Origin: an uncultured Selenomonadaceae bacterium | GTDB taxonomy: Bacteria; Bacillota; Negativicutes; Selenomonadales; Selenomonadaceae | Direction of reading: 5' to 3' | Length of the DNA stretch: 51,752 nt | Assembly (NCBI GenBank): GCA_905234365.1 | Contig: CAJOHI010000004.1 | Coordinates: 1 to 51,752 of the forward strand | Shown here: positions 43,849 through 51,752 of the stretch, in pieces | Numbering within the stretch: position 1 is the stretch's first letter | How the letters are laid out: each line of letters starts with the position of its first letter | Translations under genes and position numbers: made by a program | The notes under the pieces: model-generated | Databases searched by the model: none | What the model was told of the DNA's origin: nothing | Seen by the model: only the letters and a program-made list of their open reading frames with translations

Positions 43849-43888
43849 TTTTTCAGTACAATTTCAAATATTTTTCAGTACAATTTCA
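43849..43888 (+). repeat. Tandem 18-bp direct repeat upstream of the 3D-domain gene
   Basis: TTTTTCAGTACAATTTCA occurs at 43849-43866 and again at 43871-43888, spaced 22 bp apart, that is two helical turns. The second copy overlaps the poor -35 position (AGTACA, 43877-43882) of a promoter whose -10 is GATAAT at 43900-43905. This is the expected layout for a dimeric or tandem activator site. Confidence 0.55.
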
Positions 43889-43977
43889 TAAAAGTATGAG
43901 ATAATACACACTGTTAGTGTTAAATAAAATTGTTGCGCGGCACTAACATAAAAAATAATCACTTTATGGTATTAACG

Positions 43978-44037
43978 AGAGGAGGAAGGCGGAGCCTAAA
44001 TCGGCAATCTTGTTGAACTTCGCCGCTTTACGTAATG
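43978..44037 (+). promoter_or_regulatory. Displaced Shine-Dalgarno plus bridging hairpin before the 3D-domain gene
   Basis: AGAGGAGGAA at 43978-43987 is followed by no usable start codon. GGCGGAG (43988-43994) can pair with CTTCGCC (44018-44024), with one G-T pair, and the ATG lies 10 nt beyond at 44035. Layout and distances match those upstream of hfq. Confidence 0.5.
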
Positions 44038-44796
44038 AGTCTTAAAAAATTATCAAATTTAAAAACAAGTTTAAAGAAAATTGATTTTATGAAAAATTTT
44101 AATAATAAGCAAAAGAAATATGCACTTTTCACTGCACTCGCAACATTTGCCGCTTTGAATACAGGTTTCACGGCACAGCCAACGAGTGAATTGCCAGTTG
44201 AGCAACCGGCAAAAGTTGTTGCAGAATCAACAGAAATTATACCGTCCGCTGAAATGAAGATGTTGATTGCTGAGGAAAGTAAAACTCTTCCTTCAGGTCT
44301 CACGGTTTCTGAATCCGGTTCGATAGCACTTGCGGAAAGTGATGAACAGAAAAAATTATTATCTGAAGTTGTAAATAATACATTAGCAAAAGTTGAAAAT
44401 GTTGAAGATATGCAAGGTCTTGCAGAAGGTGAAGCAACTGAAGAACCTGAATTTGTTGAAGAAATTGAAGAAGTAAGCAATGTTTCAAGTATTGATGATA
44501 GTGATTACGGCTATGCTTCTATGATGGCTATGGAAGCTACAGCTTATCTTCCGACTGATGGCAATGGTGCAGGTATAACGGCTATGGGTATTCCTGCGAC
44601 TTATGGAATTGCTGCGGTTGATCCGAGTGTAATACCTTTGGGAACTCGTCTTTACGTTCCTGGTTATGGTGAGGCACTTGCAGCTGATACTGGTGGAGCA
44701 ATTTACGGTTACAAAATTGATCTTTGCATGGAAAGTTACGAAGAAGCTATGAGTTTTGGTCGCAGAACAGTTACCGTTTATGTGCTAAACAATTAA
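44035..44796 (+). CDS. Secreted 3D-domain (YocH/RlpA-like) protein
   Basis: An exported cell-wall-associated protein with a C-terminal 3D domain, named after three Asp residues. The C-terminal 90 residues (from about 165) show TAYLPTDGNG, GIAAVDPSVIPLGTRLYVPG, AADTGGAIYGYKIDL and GRRTVTVYVL. Such domains form a double-psi barrel related to lytic transglycosylases (MltA, YocH). The signal peptide (KKYALFTALATFAALNTGFTA) is preceded by about 26 residues when ATG 44035 is used; an internal ATG at 44089 would give a conventional signal peptide but has no good ribosome site. The middle is acidic and unstructured. A terminator follows. Confidence 0.85.
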   Translation: MSLKKLSNLKTSLKKIDFMKNFNNKQKKYALFTALATFAALNTGFTAQPTSELPVEQPAKVVAESTEIIPSAEMKMLIAEESKTLPSGLTVSESGSIALAESDEQKKLLSEVVNNTLAKVENVEDMQGLAEGEATEEPEFVEEIEEVSNVSSIDDSDYGYASMMAMEATAYLPTDGNGAGITAMGIPATYGIAAVDPSVIPLGTRLYVPGYGEALAADTGGAIYGYKIDLCMESYEEAMSFGRRTVTVYVLNN

Positions 44797-44836
44797 TATA
44801 TTTGACATTTAATCGGACATTAATTATAGAATTAAA

Positions 44837-44869
44837 AAAAGCAGAGTTGATTTGTTCTTCTCTGCTTTT
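44837..44869. terminator. Bidirectional terminator
   Basis: An A-run, GCAGAG (44841-44846), a 13-nt loop, CTCTGC (44860-44865) and TTTT. It serves both the 3D-domain gene and the convergent envelope operon. Confidence 0.8.
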
Positions 44870-44885
44870 GTATTATAAAGATATT

Positions 44886-45446
44886 TTAAAAAATTTGCCC
44901 TAATATGAAACCTAGTATACCAGAGACAATGAGTATTCTAATTGCACCAACTTTTTTTTGTGCAGCAATTAAAGCAAGTATCAAAATGATTAAGCCTTTT
45001 AAATCAAATTTTAACCAATCTGTAGGAAATTCTTCGACATTCCAAACCGCCAAGAGCACAAATGAAATACAAGCGGCGGCAATTAAGGCCATTACTGCCG
45101 GTCTCAATCCGTTTAAAATTCCGTGAATTGAACCTAAATCGCCATATTTGAACATAATTTTTGCTAGAATTATACATAAAAATAATGACGGCGTAACAAA
45201 TCCCATTGTAGCACTGATTGCGCCGCCAATTCCTGCAACTTTCATTCCGGCAAATGTCGCGGCATTAATTCCAATCGGTCCCGGCGTCATTTGTGAAATT
45301 GTAAAGATGTCAATAAATTCCGGCAGTGTCAGCCAATGATAGCTGTCTACTACTGAAGCCTGAATCAGCGGCATTGAAGCATAACCACCGCCAACACATA
45401 CCAGGCTTATTTTGGCAAACTCAAAAAATAACAGTAAATATATCAT
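44886..45446 (-). CDS. Chromate-transporter family protein, half-size
   Basis: A 186-residue membrane protein of the CHR family in its short form. The signature FAKISLVCVGGGYASMPLI and SQMTPGPIGINAATFAG (the PGP motif) are clear, followed by four more hydrophobic helices. Short CHR proteins normally occur as pairs encoded by adjacent genes; only one is present here, and a terminator follows directly. The ATG overlaps the stop of the glycosyltransferase gene (ATGA), so it is the last gene of the envelope operon. Transport of chromate is not implied; the physiological substrate is unknown. Confidence 0.85.
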   Translation of the reverse strand: MIYLLLFFEFAKISLVCVGGGYASMPLIQASVVDSYHWLTLPEFIDIFTISQMTPGPIGINAATFAGMKVAGIGGAISATMGFVTPSLFLCIILAKIMFKYGDLGSIHGILNGLRPAVMALIAAACISFVLLAVWNVEEFPTDWLKFDLKGLIILILALIAAQKKVGAIRILIVSGILGFILGQIF

Positions 45447-46852
45447 TTCTTACCAACCAATCTTTTATAAAAATATTCCAATTCGGCAATGAAAAATTTA
45501 TTATCAAGCAGTTTAGATTTAATAAGACGTTCCTGCAGCGTCTTTTTTAATTTGTTAAAGCTCTCAATATCGTTTGCAATAGAAATTGCAAGTTTTACAT
45601 AATCTTTAGTGTTGTTGCAAATTAACTCAGTCAATCCTGCCAATCTCAAGATATCAGCGCCGAATCTTGAATTATGCCGCTTGCCATAAAGACTAATAAC
45701 CGGAACGCCACGACAAAGTGCAGTTGCCGTCATTGCTGCGCCGTTGTAAGGAAATGTGTCAAGAATTAAATCAACTTCTGAATAATCTTTCAAATAATCA
45801 TCACGCCCAAGACGAATTTCAATTCTATTAATCGGTAAATTAAGCGATTTTATACGGCGTTCCATTTCGATTTTACGAGCCGGAATTGTTGTTGTGTCCT
45901 GCATTATAAATCTTGAATTTTCAACCTGGCGAAGAATTTTTTTAACACATTTCAAATATTCGTCAGTAATTTTCATAAAATTGTTAAAGCAGCCAAAAGT
46001 TAATGCCGAACCTTGAATGCTTAATTTAAAGTTGTTTTTTATATTAAAATTTGGCTTAAATGCAAAAGCGGAACTAAGTCGCAAAAGTTTCTCGCTGAAA
46101 TATTTTTCATGACCTATTGGAGCAAGATAATTATCAGTCAAAATATAATCAATCGCTTTTAGTCCGGTTGTATCAAACCAGCCAATTCCGCAAATTTGAA
46201 CTGTTGCAGGTTTATAACTTAAAATTTGCAGCGTTGCACCTCCGTCACTGTGTCCGCTTAAATCAAAGATAATATCAACACCTTCGTCAGCAATGATTTT
46301 TGCAGATTCATCAAAAGGCAGTTCTTCAAGTATGATATATTTATTGACATTTGATTTTACCAACTCGGTGAATTTATCATTTTGATTGGAAAGGCTGAAA
46401 CATTTAACAATAAAATCATTTCGATTATATTGAGTCAACAATGCCTCATAAAATCTCGCAGTTGAAGATTCAAGAAAATTTGAAGCAATATAACCTATTG
46501 TCAACGATGAATTACAATTCAAAAATGGAGAATTATATTTTTCATACAAATTGTTATAAATAAAATGCTCATTTGATAGGGTATCATTGTCAATATCGTT
46601 CAAATAATGCAGCGCAAATAAATAATTTGAATAGTGCATTCGTTGAGCACGTAAATATTTGTCACATTTTGCGGCATTAAAATAAGCCTGTGCAGCACCT
46701 TCGGCATCACCAATATCATGAAAAGCAGCACCAATCAATTCGTGTATTCGCCATTCATCTTGATTACCTTCAAATTGCGGCAAAATATTTTTGAGTCTCT
46801 CAAGAGCTTCATAAGTTTTGCCAATTTCTAAAAGTTTTAAAGATTCTTCCAC
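45443..46852 (-). CDS. OGT/SPINDLY-like protein O-glycosyltransferase with TPR repeats
   Basis: A 469-residue cytoplasmic glycosyltransferase of family 41 (O-GlcNAc transferase-like). The first 90 residues are TPR-like (IGKTYEALERLKNIL, AFHDIGDAEGAAQAYFNAA). The catalytic lobes show LTIGYIASNF, DIIFDLSGHSDGG, PATVQICGIGWFDTTGLKAIDY, LTFGCFNNFMKI, and the nucleotide-sugar motif LDTFPYNGAAMTATALCRGVPVI. In bacteria such enzymes glycosylate surface proteins or flagellins, and a flagellin with a Ser/Thr-rich centre is encoded at 26228-27769. The link is inference. The start is GTG at 46852 (AGGTG 5 nt upstream). Confidence 0.85.
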   Translation of the reverse strand: MEESLKLLEIGKTYEALERLKNILPQFEGNQDEWRIHELIGAAFHDIGDAEGAAQAYFNAAKCDKYLRAQRMHYSNYLFALHYLNDIDNDTLSNEHFIYNNLYEKYNSPFLNCNSSLTIGYIASNFLESSTARFYEALLTQYNRNDFIVKCFSLSNQNDKFTELVKSNVNKYIILEELPFDESAKIIADEGVDIIFDLSGHSDGGATLQILSYKPATVQICGIGWFDTTGLKAIDYILTDNYLAPIGHEKYFSEKLLRLSSAFAFKPNFNIKNNFKLSIQGSALTFGCFNNFMKITDEYLKCVKKILRQVENSRFIMQDTTTIPARKIEMERRIKSLNLPINRIEIRLGRDDYLKDYSEVDLILDTFPYNGAAMTATALCRGVPVISLYGKRHNSRFGADILRLAGLTELICNNTKDYVKLAISIANDIESFNKLKKTLQERLIKSKLLDNKFFIAELEYFYKRLVGKK

Positions 46853-46856
46853 ATGT

Positions 46857-48662
46857 TCACCTAATTTTTAAATTGCCACTTTTGAATAAATAAGCAGCAC
46901 CTTGATAATAAGTTACAGCTTCCTTAATTAAATTATCGTCAACATTTGATAAAGTATAATCCGCATTGTTCCAATCGTCAATATGGTAAGTCGTTGCGGA
47001 TTTATTCGGCGATAAAATAATTAAATTATCATTCTTAACGTAACCTAAAAGTTGATAAGTGCTTATAAATGCTCTGTCTTCGTTTTCCGCAGTGCTGAAA
47101 ATATCATGACCAAGAAATTTTTCATTATAAGGCAAATTAAGCATGTTCAAAAGCGTCGGTGCAATATCCGTTTGACTTATTAATCTGTCACATTTGCCAA
47201 CATTAATTAACTTTGGAGCATAAATTAAACAAGGTATATGATAACGGTTAATCGGCAAATCGGTTTTTCCGGCAGCAAGCGCTTGATGATCTGCAACAAT
47301 TACAAAAATTGTATTGTCGAACCAGGATTTACTTGCGGCTCTTTCCAAAAAGTCATTGATTGCCCAATCCGTATATTTAACCGCAGCATTTCTTGTGCCT
47401 GGCTCTAAATCAATTCTGTCTTCCGGAAATGTAAATGGTCTGTGATTTGAAGTAGTCATAACCATTTCAAATGCAGACTCATTATTTTTAAAATGCTCGT
47501 CCATTGATTTTAAAACCTGCGTAAATAAAACTTCGTCAGCGACTCCCCAAATCGTCTCGTCAATAATTTCTTCGTCAGGTATATAAGTTCGATCTTTAAC
47601 GGTGTAGCCATTGCCCTCAAAAAAAGTATTCATATTGTCAAAATAGCCGTAGCCACCGTAAATAAAATCACAGGCATAACCATTTTCTTTGAAAGCGTTG
47701 CCTAAACTTGAAAGATTGTCATTATTTTGACGGCGAACTATTGATTGACCAGGTGTCGGCGGCAGTGACAGCGTAATTGCTTCAAGACCTCTGACGGTGC
47801 GCGTACCTGTTGCATACATTCGAGTAAATATATAAGATTTATCAACTAATTTGTCAAGATTAGGTGTTAAACCGCTGCCGCCAAAAATGGATAAATAATC
47901 GGCATTGAGGCTTTCGACAGTGATGATTATTACATTTGGTTTTTTAGCATTTTCGATATTAAATGAAACGTCGTTTTTGCTGATTTTTTTATTTATATTG
48001 TTTAAAATTTCATCTTCCGGCAGAGTCATATAAAAAGTGTTATAATCCAATTCGTTATTTTTGAAGGCTCTGACAAATTCATAAACGCCGTTGCTGGAAA
48101 TTTCAACATTATATCTGTTATCACTGATTAATTCACGCCAATTGGATTGAACAAACGGCAATAAAATTAGCGGAATAAAAATAATTAAAAGTGCAATATT
48201 TTGAAAGTGAAATTGACTATCATTTAAATATCTGCATTGAAATTTATATATTAAGGTTGTAATAATTATGATTGCGATTATGATTAACGGTATATTAAAT
48301 GATTGCCAAATGTTACCTAAAAGTTCATTGGTGTAAATCAGATAATCGACGGCGATAAAGTTAAAATTTGTGCCAAATTCTCTAAAAAACATTACTTGCG
48401 TAACAGCAATTAGAATCGTTAAAAAATCAAATATAAATAAAGTTATTTTTAAAATCCATTCTCGCCGAAGAAAAATTACAATTAACAGCGGTAAACTTAA
48501 AATACTCCAAACAGTTACATCATATATAAAACCGATACTTAATGCCTTAAAAATTTCCAATATTGAAATTGATACAGAATCAGCAATTAAAAACATTGAG
48601 ATTCTTGTAATAATCTGCAAAAAAATATAACTCAAAAAGCCAATTAAAATTGCTCTAAACAA
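46857..48662 (-). CDS. LTA-synthase-like phosphoglycerol transferase / sulfatase-family membrane enzyme
   Basis: About 601 residues: five N-terminal membrane helices (residues 5-180) and an extracytoplasmic alkaline-phosphatase-fold domain of the LtaS/MdoB type. Seen are PNVIIITVESLNADYLSIFGG, the nucleophile Thr in GTRTVRGLEAI, a metal-binding VADHQALAAG and an NRYHIPCLIYAP His. In a diderm it probably transfers phosphoglycerol or another head group to periplasmic glucans or LPS rather than making lipoteichoic acid. TTG at 48662 (GAGG 8 nt upstream) is preferred over TTG at 48668. It opens the operon with the OGT-like and CHR genes and has a full consensus promoter. Confidence 0.87.
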   Translation of the reverse strand: MFRAILIGFLSYIFLQIITRISMFLIADSVSISILEIFKALSIGFIYDVTVWSILSLPLLIVIFLRREWILKITLFIFDFLTILIAVTQVMFFREFGTNFNFIAVDYLIYTNELLGNIWQSFNIPLIIIAIIIITTLIYKFQCRYLNDSQFHFQNIALLIIFIPLILLPFVQSNWRELISDNRYNVEISSNGVYEFVRAFKNNELDYNTFYMTLPEDEILNNINKKISKNDVSFNIENAKKPNVIIITVESLNADYLSIFGGSGLTPNLDKLVDKSYIFTRMYATGTRTVRGLEAITLSLPPTPGQSIVRRQNNDNLSSLGNAFKENGYACDFIYGGYGYFDNMNTFFEGNGYTVKDRTYIPDEEIIDETIWGVADEVLFTQVLKSMDEHFKNNESAFEMVMTTSNHRPFTFPEDRIDLEPGTRNAAVKYTDWAINDFLERAASKSWFDNTIFVIVADHQALAAGKTDLPINRYHIPCLIYAPKLINVGKCDRLISQTDIAPTLLNMLNLPYNEKFLGHDIFSTAENEDRAFISTYQLLGYVKNDNLIILSPNKSATTYHIDDWNNADYTLSNVDDNLIKEAVTYYQGAAYLFKSGNLKIR

Positions 48663-48681
48663 ATTCAAAACCTCAACAAAT

Positions 48682-48710
48682 TTGACAATAATTTTATAAT
48701 GTCGTATAAT
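48682..48710 (+). promoter_or_regulatory. Consensus promoter of ruvAB
   Basis: TTGACA at 48682-48687, 17-bp spacer, TATAAT at 48705-48710: a perfect sigma-A match. Faces the minus-strand promoter at 48722-48750. Confidence 0.85.
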
Positions 48711-48721
48711 TTTTTATATTA

Positions 48722-48750
48722 ATTATATTAAACTGATAAATTTTTGTCAA
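48722..48750 (-). promoter_or_regulatory. Consensus promoter of the envelope operon
   Basis: Minus strand TTGACA (48750-48745), 17-bp spacer, TATAAT (48727-48722): a perfect sigma-A match whose -10 box is 11 bp from the -10 box of the opposing ruvAB promoter. Confidence 0.85.
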
Positions 48751-48786
48751 TTTGAGTTATATTTAAAATTCTGTGAGGTATTTTTT

Positions 48787-49392
48787 GTGATTGCTTATCT
48801 TGTCGGCAAAATTAAATTTCTTTTTGAGGATAGCTGTATTTTGCTCGTTAATGGTGTCGGCTATAAAGTTTTTATTAACGAACGAACTCGTAAAAATTTA
48901 AACGTTAATCAAGAAGTTGAATTTTTTACTTACACTGCCGTCAGAGAAGATTCAATCACTCTATACGGTCTTGAGAATCAAAATGATTATGAACTTTTCA
49001 CTAAATTGATAACTGTCAGTGGAATTGGTGCAAGAACCGCCTTAAATATTTTATCTAAAATTTCATCAAGAGATTTGGCACTTGCAATTCATCAAAAGAA
49101 CGTCAACACATTGACCACTTTGCCAGGTGTAGGCAAAAAATCGGCACAAAGATTGATATTAGAACTTAAAGAAAAAATTTCTGCCGAATCATTGACGGAT
49201 TCAAATTCAGATGATGCGGAATGGAAAATGCCGACGGTTTCAAAACAAAACGCACTCGAAGAAGCAGCAGAAGCCTTAACCGCATTAGGATATACAAATT
49301 TAGAAATTTCAGAGGTACTCAAAAAGGCAAAAAAATCAATGACGACAGAAGAAATAGTTAAATTGGCACTCAAAGAGTTGAATAGATTTTAA
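48787..49392 (+). CDS. ruvA: Holliday junction DNA helicase subunit RuvA
   Basis: RuvA tetramers bind four-way junctions and load the RuvB motor. The 201-residue protein has the OB-fold domain I (IAYLVGKIKFLFEDSCILLV, NGVGYKVFI), domain II with two helix-hairpin-helix motifs (LITVSGIGARTALNIL and LTTLPGVGKKSAQRLILELK), and the C-terminal RuvB-binding domain (EEAAEALTALGYTNLEI). The start is GTG at 48787 with GAGG 8 nt upstream. ruvB follows after 15 bp; no SOS box was recognised at the promoter. Confidence 0.96.
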   Translation: MIAYLVGKIKFLFEDSCILLVNGVGYKVFINERTRKNLNVNQEVEFFTYTAVREDSITLYGLENQNDYELFTKLITVSGIGARTALNILSKISSRDLALAIHQKNVNTLTTLPGVGKKSAQRLILELKEKISAESLTDSNSDDAEWKMPTVSKQNALEEAAEALTALGYTNLEISEVLKKAKKSMTTEEIVKLALKELNRF

Positions 49393-49407
49393 TTAATATG
49401 GTGAATT

Positions 49408-50460
49408 ATGGACGAAAGAGTTATTGCGACGGCTGAACAATCCGGCGACGATTGGCAATACAGTCTGAGACCTAGAAGATTGGTCGAATACATAGGACAG
49501 GACAAAGTTAAACAAAATTTGTCGATATTTATAAAAGCAGCAATTTCCAGGAGAGAAGCACTGGATCATGTTTTATTGTACGGGCCACCAGGTCTCGGAA
49601 AAACAACATTGTCAGCGATAATTGCCAATGAATTGGGCGTTAATTTTCGTCCGACTTCAGGACCTGCGATTGAGCGAAGCGGAGACTTAGCGGCAATTCT
49701 TACAAATTTACATCCGCGTGATGTACTATTCATTGACGAAATTCACAGACTGCCTAGAACCGTCGAGGAAATTTTATATTCTGCAATGGAAGATTTTACA
49801 CTTGACATAATAATTGGCAAAGGTTCCGGTGCTCGTTCGATTCGTCTTGATATTGCGCCGTTTACACTTATTGGCGCCACAACTAAAGCTGGATCATTAT
49901 CACCGCCATTGCGTGACAGATTCGGCGTTATATCGCGATTGGAATATTATACAAACGAAGCATTAATTGAAATTATCACACGTGCAGCAGAGATTTTAAA
50001 AATACCGATTGAAGCAGGCGGCGCAGCGGAACTTGCAAAACGTTCACGAGGTACACCAAGAATTGCCAACAGACTTTTGAAACGTGTCAGAGATTTCGCA
50101 GAAGTTGAAGGCAAAAGTTCAATAACGGACGAAATTGCTGATAAAGCGCTCTCAATGCTTGAAGTGGACGCTGCCGGACTTGACCATACTGATAGGCGAA
50201 TGTTAAGTGCAATGATTGAGAAATTCGGCGGCGGTCCTGTTGGTCTAGAAACGATAGCCGCCTCAATCAGTGAAACTCGCGAAACGATTGAAGATATTTA
50301 CGAACCTTATCTTTTGCAGCTTGGATTTATAGTCAGAACGCCGCGCGGTCGTGTCGTTACAAAAGCAGGTTACGAGCACATGGGCTTTATTTATCCTAAA
50401 GCAAATATTGATAATGTTGAGGTTAAGCTGTTTGATTTTGAGAAGGACGAAGAAGATTAA
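49408..50460 (+). CDS. ruvB: Holliday junction branch-migration ATPase RuvB
   Basis: AAA+ motor of branch migration. The 350-residue protein has Walker [10 protein letters not shown] (residues about 59-67), Walker [10 protein letters not shown], sensor 1 [20 protein letters not shown], the arginine finger in that segment, and the C-terminal winged helix ([30 protein letters not shown]). Start ATG at 49408 with GGTGA upstream. Cotranscribed with ruvA. Confidence 0.97.
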   Translation: MDERVIATAEQSGDDWQYSLRPRRLVEYIGQDKVKQNLSIFIKAAISRREALDHVLLYGPPGLGKTTLSAIIANELGVNFRPTSGPAIERSGDLAAILTNLHPRDVLFIDEIHRLPRTVEEILYSAMEDFTLDIIIGKGSGARSIRLDIAPFTLIGATTKAGSLSPPLRDRFGVISRLEYYTNEALIEIITRAAEILKIPIEAGGAAELAKRSRGTPRIANRLLKRVRDFAEVEGKSSITDEIADKALSMLEVDAAGLDHTDRRMLSAMIEKFGGGPVGLETIAASISETRETIEDIYEPYLLQLGFIVRTPRGRVVTKAGYEHMGFIYPKANIDNVEVKLFDFEKDEED

Positions 50461-50486
50461 GCATTTAAAATTGGAGTGAATATATC

Positions 50487-50792
50487 ATGGACCAGATTGA
50501 AAGAATTGAGTATATGGAAAAAATTCTCGATGATTCTAATGAAGCGATAAATAAATTGTTTGATTCACTGGAGAATTATTCAGTACTGCATGATAAATAT
50601 CGTGAATTAATTGATTATTATAGCGGCAATGCCTGGATGAAGGATTTTGAATCCGACGAGGCAGGTAATTTGCCACAAGATTTGAAGCGCGGTGTTTTGA
50701 GTGAAGATGCCGTTTATGATTTAATTACAAAAAATCATTTATTGACAGTTAAAATGCTGGAAATTGTTACCAATAACGTCAAAAAAGGTTAA
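50487..50792 (+). CDS. DUF4298-like small protein
   Basis: A 101-residue acidic, mostly helical cytoplasmic protein. The segments YRELIDYYSGNAWMKDFE, DEAGNLPQDLKRGVLSEDAVYDLI fit the DUF4298 family, whose function is unknown. ATG at 50487 follows GGAGTGA by 7 nt. It lies 26 bp after ruvB and 7 bp before the YdcF-like gene, probably in the same transcript. Confidence 0.72.
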   Translation: MDQIERIEYMEKILDDSNEAINKLFDSLENYSVLHDKYRELIDYYSGNAWMKDFESDEAGNLPQDLKRGVLSEDAVYDLITKNHLLTVKMLEIVTNNVKKG

Positions 50793-50799
50793 GATTTTT

Positions 50800-51549
50800 A
50801 TGAAACTTGCTGAAAAGATTAATACTTTATCAGATTTTTGCGGCGTTCGCGATATTAAAAATCTTTCGTCGAGCGAATTAAATAAAAAATATGGCATTGA
50901 ACAAGCTGACATTATGGTTTTATTTGGCGGTTCAATTCTTGCCGGCGCTGAAATTTTCGCCGAAGCTATAAAAAATAACATTGCAAAAAAATATATTATT
51001 GTCGGTGGTGCAGGTCATACAACCGAAACTTTGCGCCAAAAATTCAATGAAATTTATCCTGATATTAACATATCAAACTTATCTGAAGCGGAAATTTTTA
51101 ATAAATATCTTAAACTTCGCTATAATTTGTCTGCTGATTATCTTGAATGTAACAACATTACCAATTTGCTTGAATTAATTGACGAAAATCATATTGAAAG
51201 CAAAAGCATGATTTTAATACAAGATTTAACAATGCAACGCAGAATGAGTGCCGGTCTAAAAAAATATAGACCTGATATTTTGGCGATAAATTTTGCGGCT
51301 TATCATGCCAAAATTATTGAGCAAAATAATATATTGATATTCGAGCGTGAAATTTTTGGCATGTGGAATATTGACAGATATGTTAGTTTACTTCTCGGCG
51401 AAATTCCGCGACTTAAAGACGATTTGAACGGTTACGGACCAAACGGTGAGAATTTTATTGTACATGTAGATATTCCAATAAAAGTTCAGCAAGCATTTGA
51501 AGAAGTCAGCAAGTTTTATAAAATAAGACAAATTAAAAATTCAATATGA
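50800..51549 (+). CDS. YdcF/DUF218-family protein
   Basis: A 249-residue protein of the DUF218 (YdcF-like) family, an alpha/beta fold often found near envelope genes and, in E. coli, able to bind S-adenosylmethionine. The family start is seen as ADIMVLFGGSILAGAEIFAE, then KYIIVGGAGHTTETLRQ, and the C-terminal LLLGEIPRLKDD with GYGPNGENFI. ATG at 50800 is chosen because MKLAEKINTL follows AAGGTTAAG, which overlaps the stop of the previous gene; the frame extends to 50764 inside that gene. No signal peptide. Function unproven. Confidence 0.75.
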   Translation: MKLAEKINTLSDFCGVRDIKNLSSSELNKKYGIEQADIMVLFGGSILAGAEIFAEAIKNNIAKKYIIVGGAGHTTETLRQKFNEIYPDINISNLSEAEIFNKYLKLRYNLSADYLECNNITNLLELIDENHIESKSMILIQDLTMQRRMSAGLKKYRPDILAINFAAYHAKIIEQNNILIFEREIFGMWNIDRYVSLLLGEIPRLKDDLNGYGPNGENFIVHVDIPIKVQQAFEEVSKFYKIRQIKNSI

Positions 51550-51599
51550 GCTACTTTTCAATCATGATTGATAAATTTTTCAATTCGCAAATATATTTT

Positions 51600-51752
51600 A
51601 TCAAAATGCGGCGTAATACCCCTAGCTTTAGCTATGGGGATGGATATAAGCCTCAAAAAATGTTGACTTTGCATACCAATTTCGCTAAAATAGCCTTAGC
51701 GGTTAGACTTCCGCTTTAAAAAAATGTATTCAAAATCAACGACTAAGTTGAA
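51600..51752. mobile_element. End of an IS200/IS605-type element (terminal hairpin), open at window edge
   Basis: At 51619-51639 CCCCTAGC and GCTA-T-GGGG form an 8-bp stem with loop TTTA and a single bulged T (51635). This imperfect palindrome with an extrahelical T is the recognition hairpin of IS200/IS605-family Y1 transposases and is very close to those of IS608. A second small hairpin (AGCGG/CCGCT, 51698-51715) follows. No tnpA or tnpB codons fall inside the window, so whether this is the left or right end, and whether a tnpB/omega-RNA lies beyond, cannot be told. The preceding bases 51550-51599 show nothing else. Confidence 0.65.

Overview
The window reads as chromosomal DNA from an AT-rich, anaerobic diderm Firmicute of the Negativicutes (Selenomonas/Anaerovibrio-like). 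It combines Firmicutes-style housekeeping genes with an outer membrane (BamA, LptB, a further probable barrel protein), a flagellin, and a B12-dependent methylmalonyl-CoA mutase typical of propionate producers. The assignment is inferred from gene content; no rRNA is present. Many genes use TTG or GTG starts behind strong GGAGG sites, and sigma-A-like promoters with 16-17 bp spacers are easy to see.

Left part (1-11.8 kb). The left edge holds a G+C-richer fragment of a probable repetitive surface protein and a decayed ISAs1-family transposase. Then come mutA, an exported alpha/beta hydrolase and mutB. These are followed by a UPF0173 hydrolase and a shortened miaA, hfq and dut, a structured leader ahead of a CBS/DRTGG manganese pyrophosphatase, and a frameshifted membrane acyltransferase.

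Middle (11.8-32.4 kb). A gene-free stretch carries three hairpin loops with the same nonamer. Next are dedA and a metallophosphoesterase (minus strand), gltX with tRNA-Glu(CTC), and rsgA-folE2. A long minus-strand block runs yitT-like, MBL hydrolase, greA (with a large insertion) and lysS; upstream of it lie a TAXI binding protein, an HlyD-like protein and lptB. After an acetyltransferase, another minus-strand run reads glmM, cbiK, cbiT, a BacA/SbmA-like ABC transporter, flagellin and a PduX-like kinase. The corrinoid genes fit the B12 requirement of MutAB.

Right part (32.6-51.7 kb). rpsB-tsf is followed by an outer-membrane set (acidic membrane protein, BamA, probable barrel protein). Then come argF, speB, trpC and the PTS general proteins ptsH-ptsI, a 3D-domain secreted protein with an unusual leader, and an envelope operon (LTA-synthase-like enzyme, OGT-like glycosyltransferase, half-size chromate transporter). 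The window ends with ruvA-ruvB, a DUF4298-like protein, a YdcF-like protein and a terminal hairpin of an IS200/IS605-type element.

The most unusual observations are: two genes (hfq and the 3D-domain gene) whose only strong Shine-Dalgarno lies 44-50 nt upstream, separated from the start by a stem-loop; a GreA with an acidic repeat-containing insertion of about 110 residues; the triple-loop hairpin array; a multi-hairpin leader before ppaC; and face-to-face consensus promoters between the envelope operon and ruvAB. No CRISPR array, prophage or recognisable defence system was seen.
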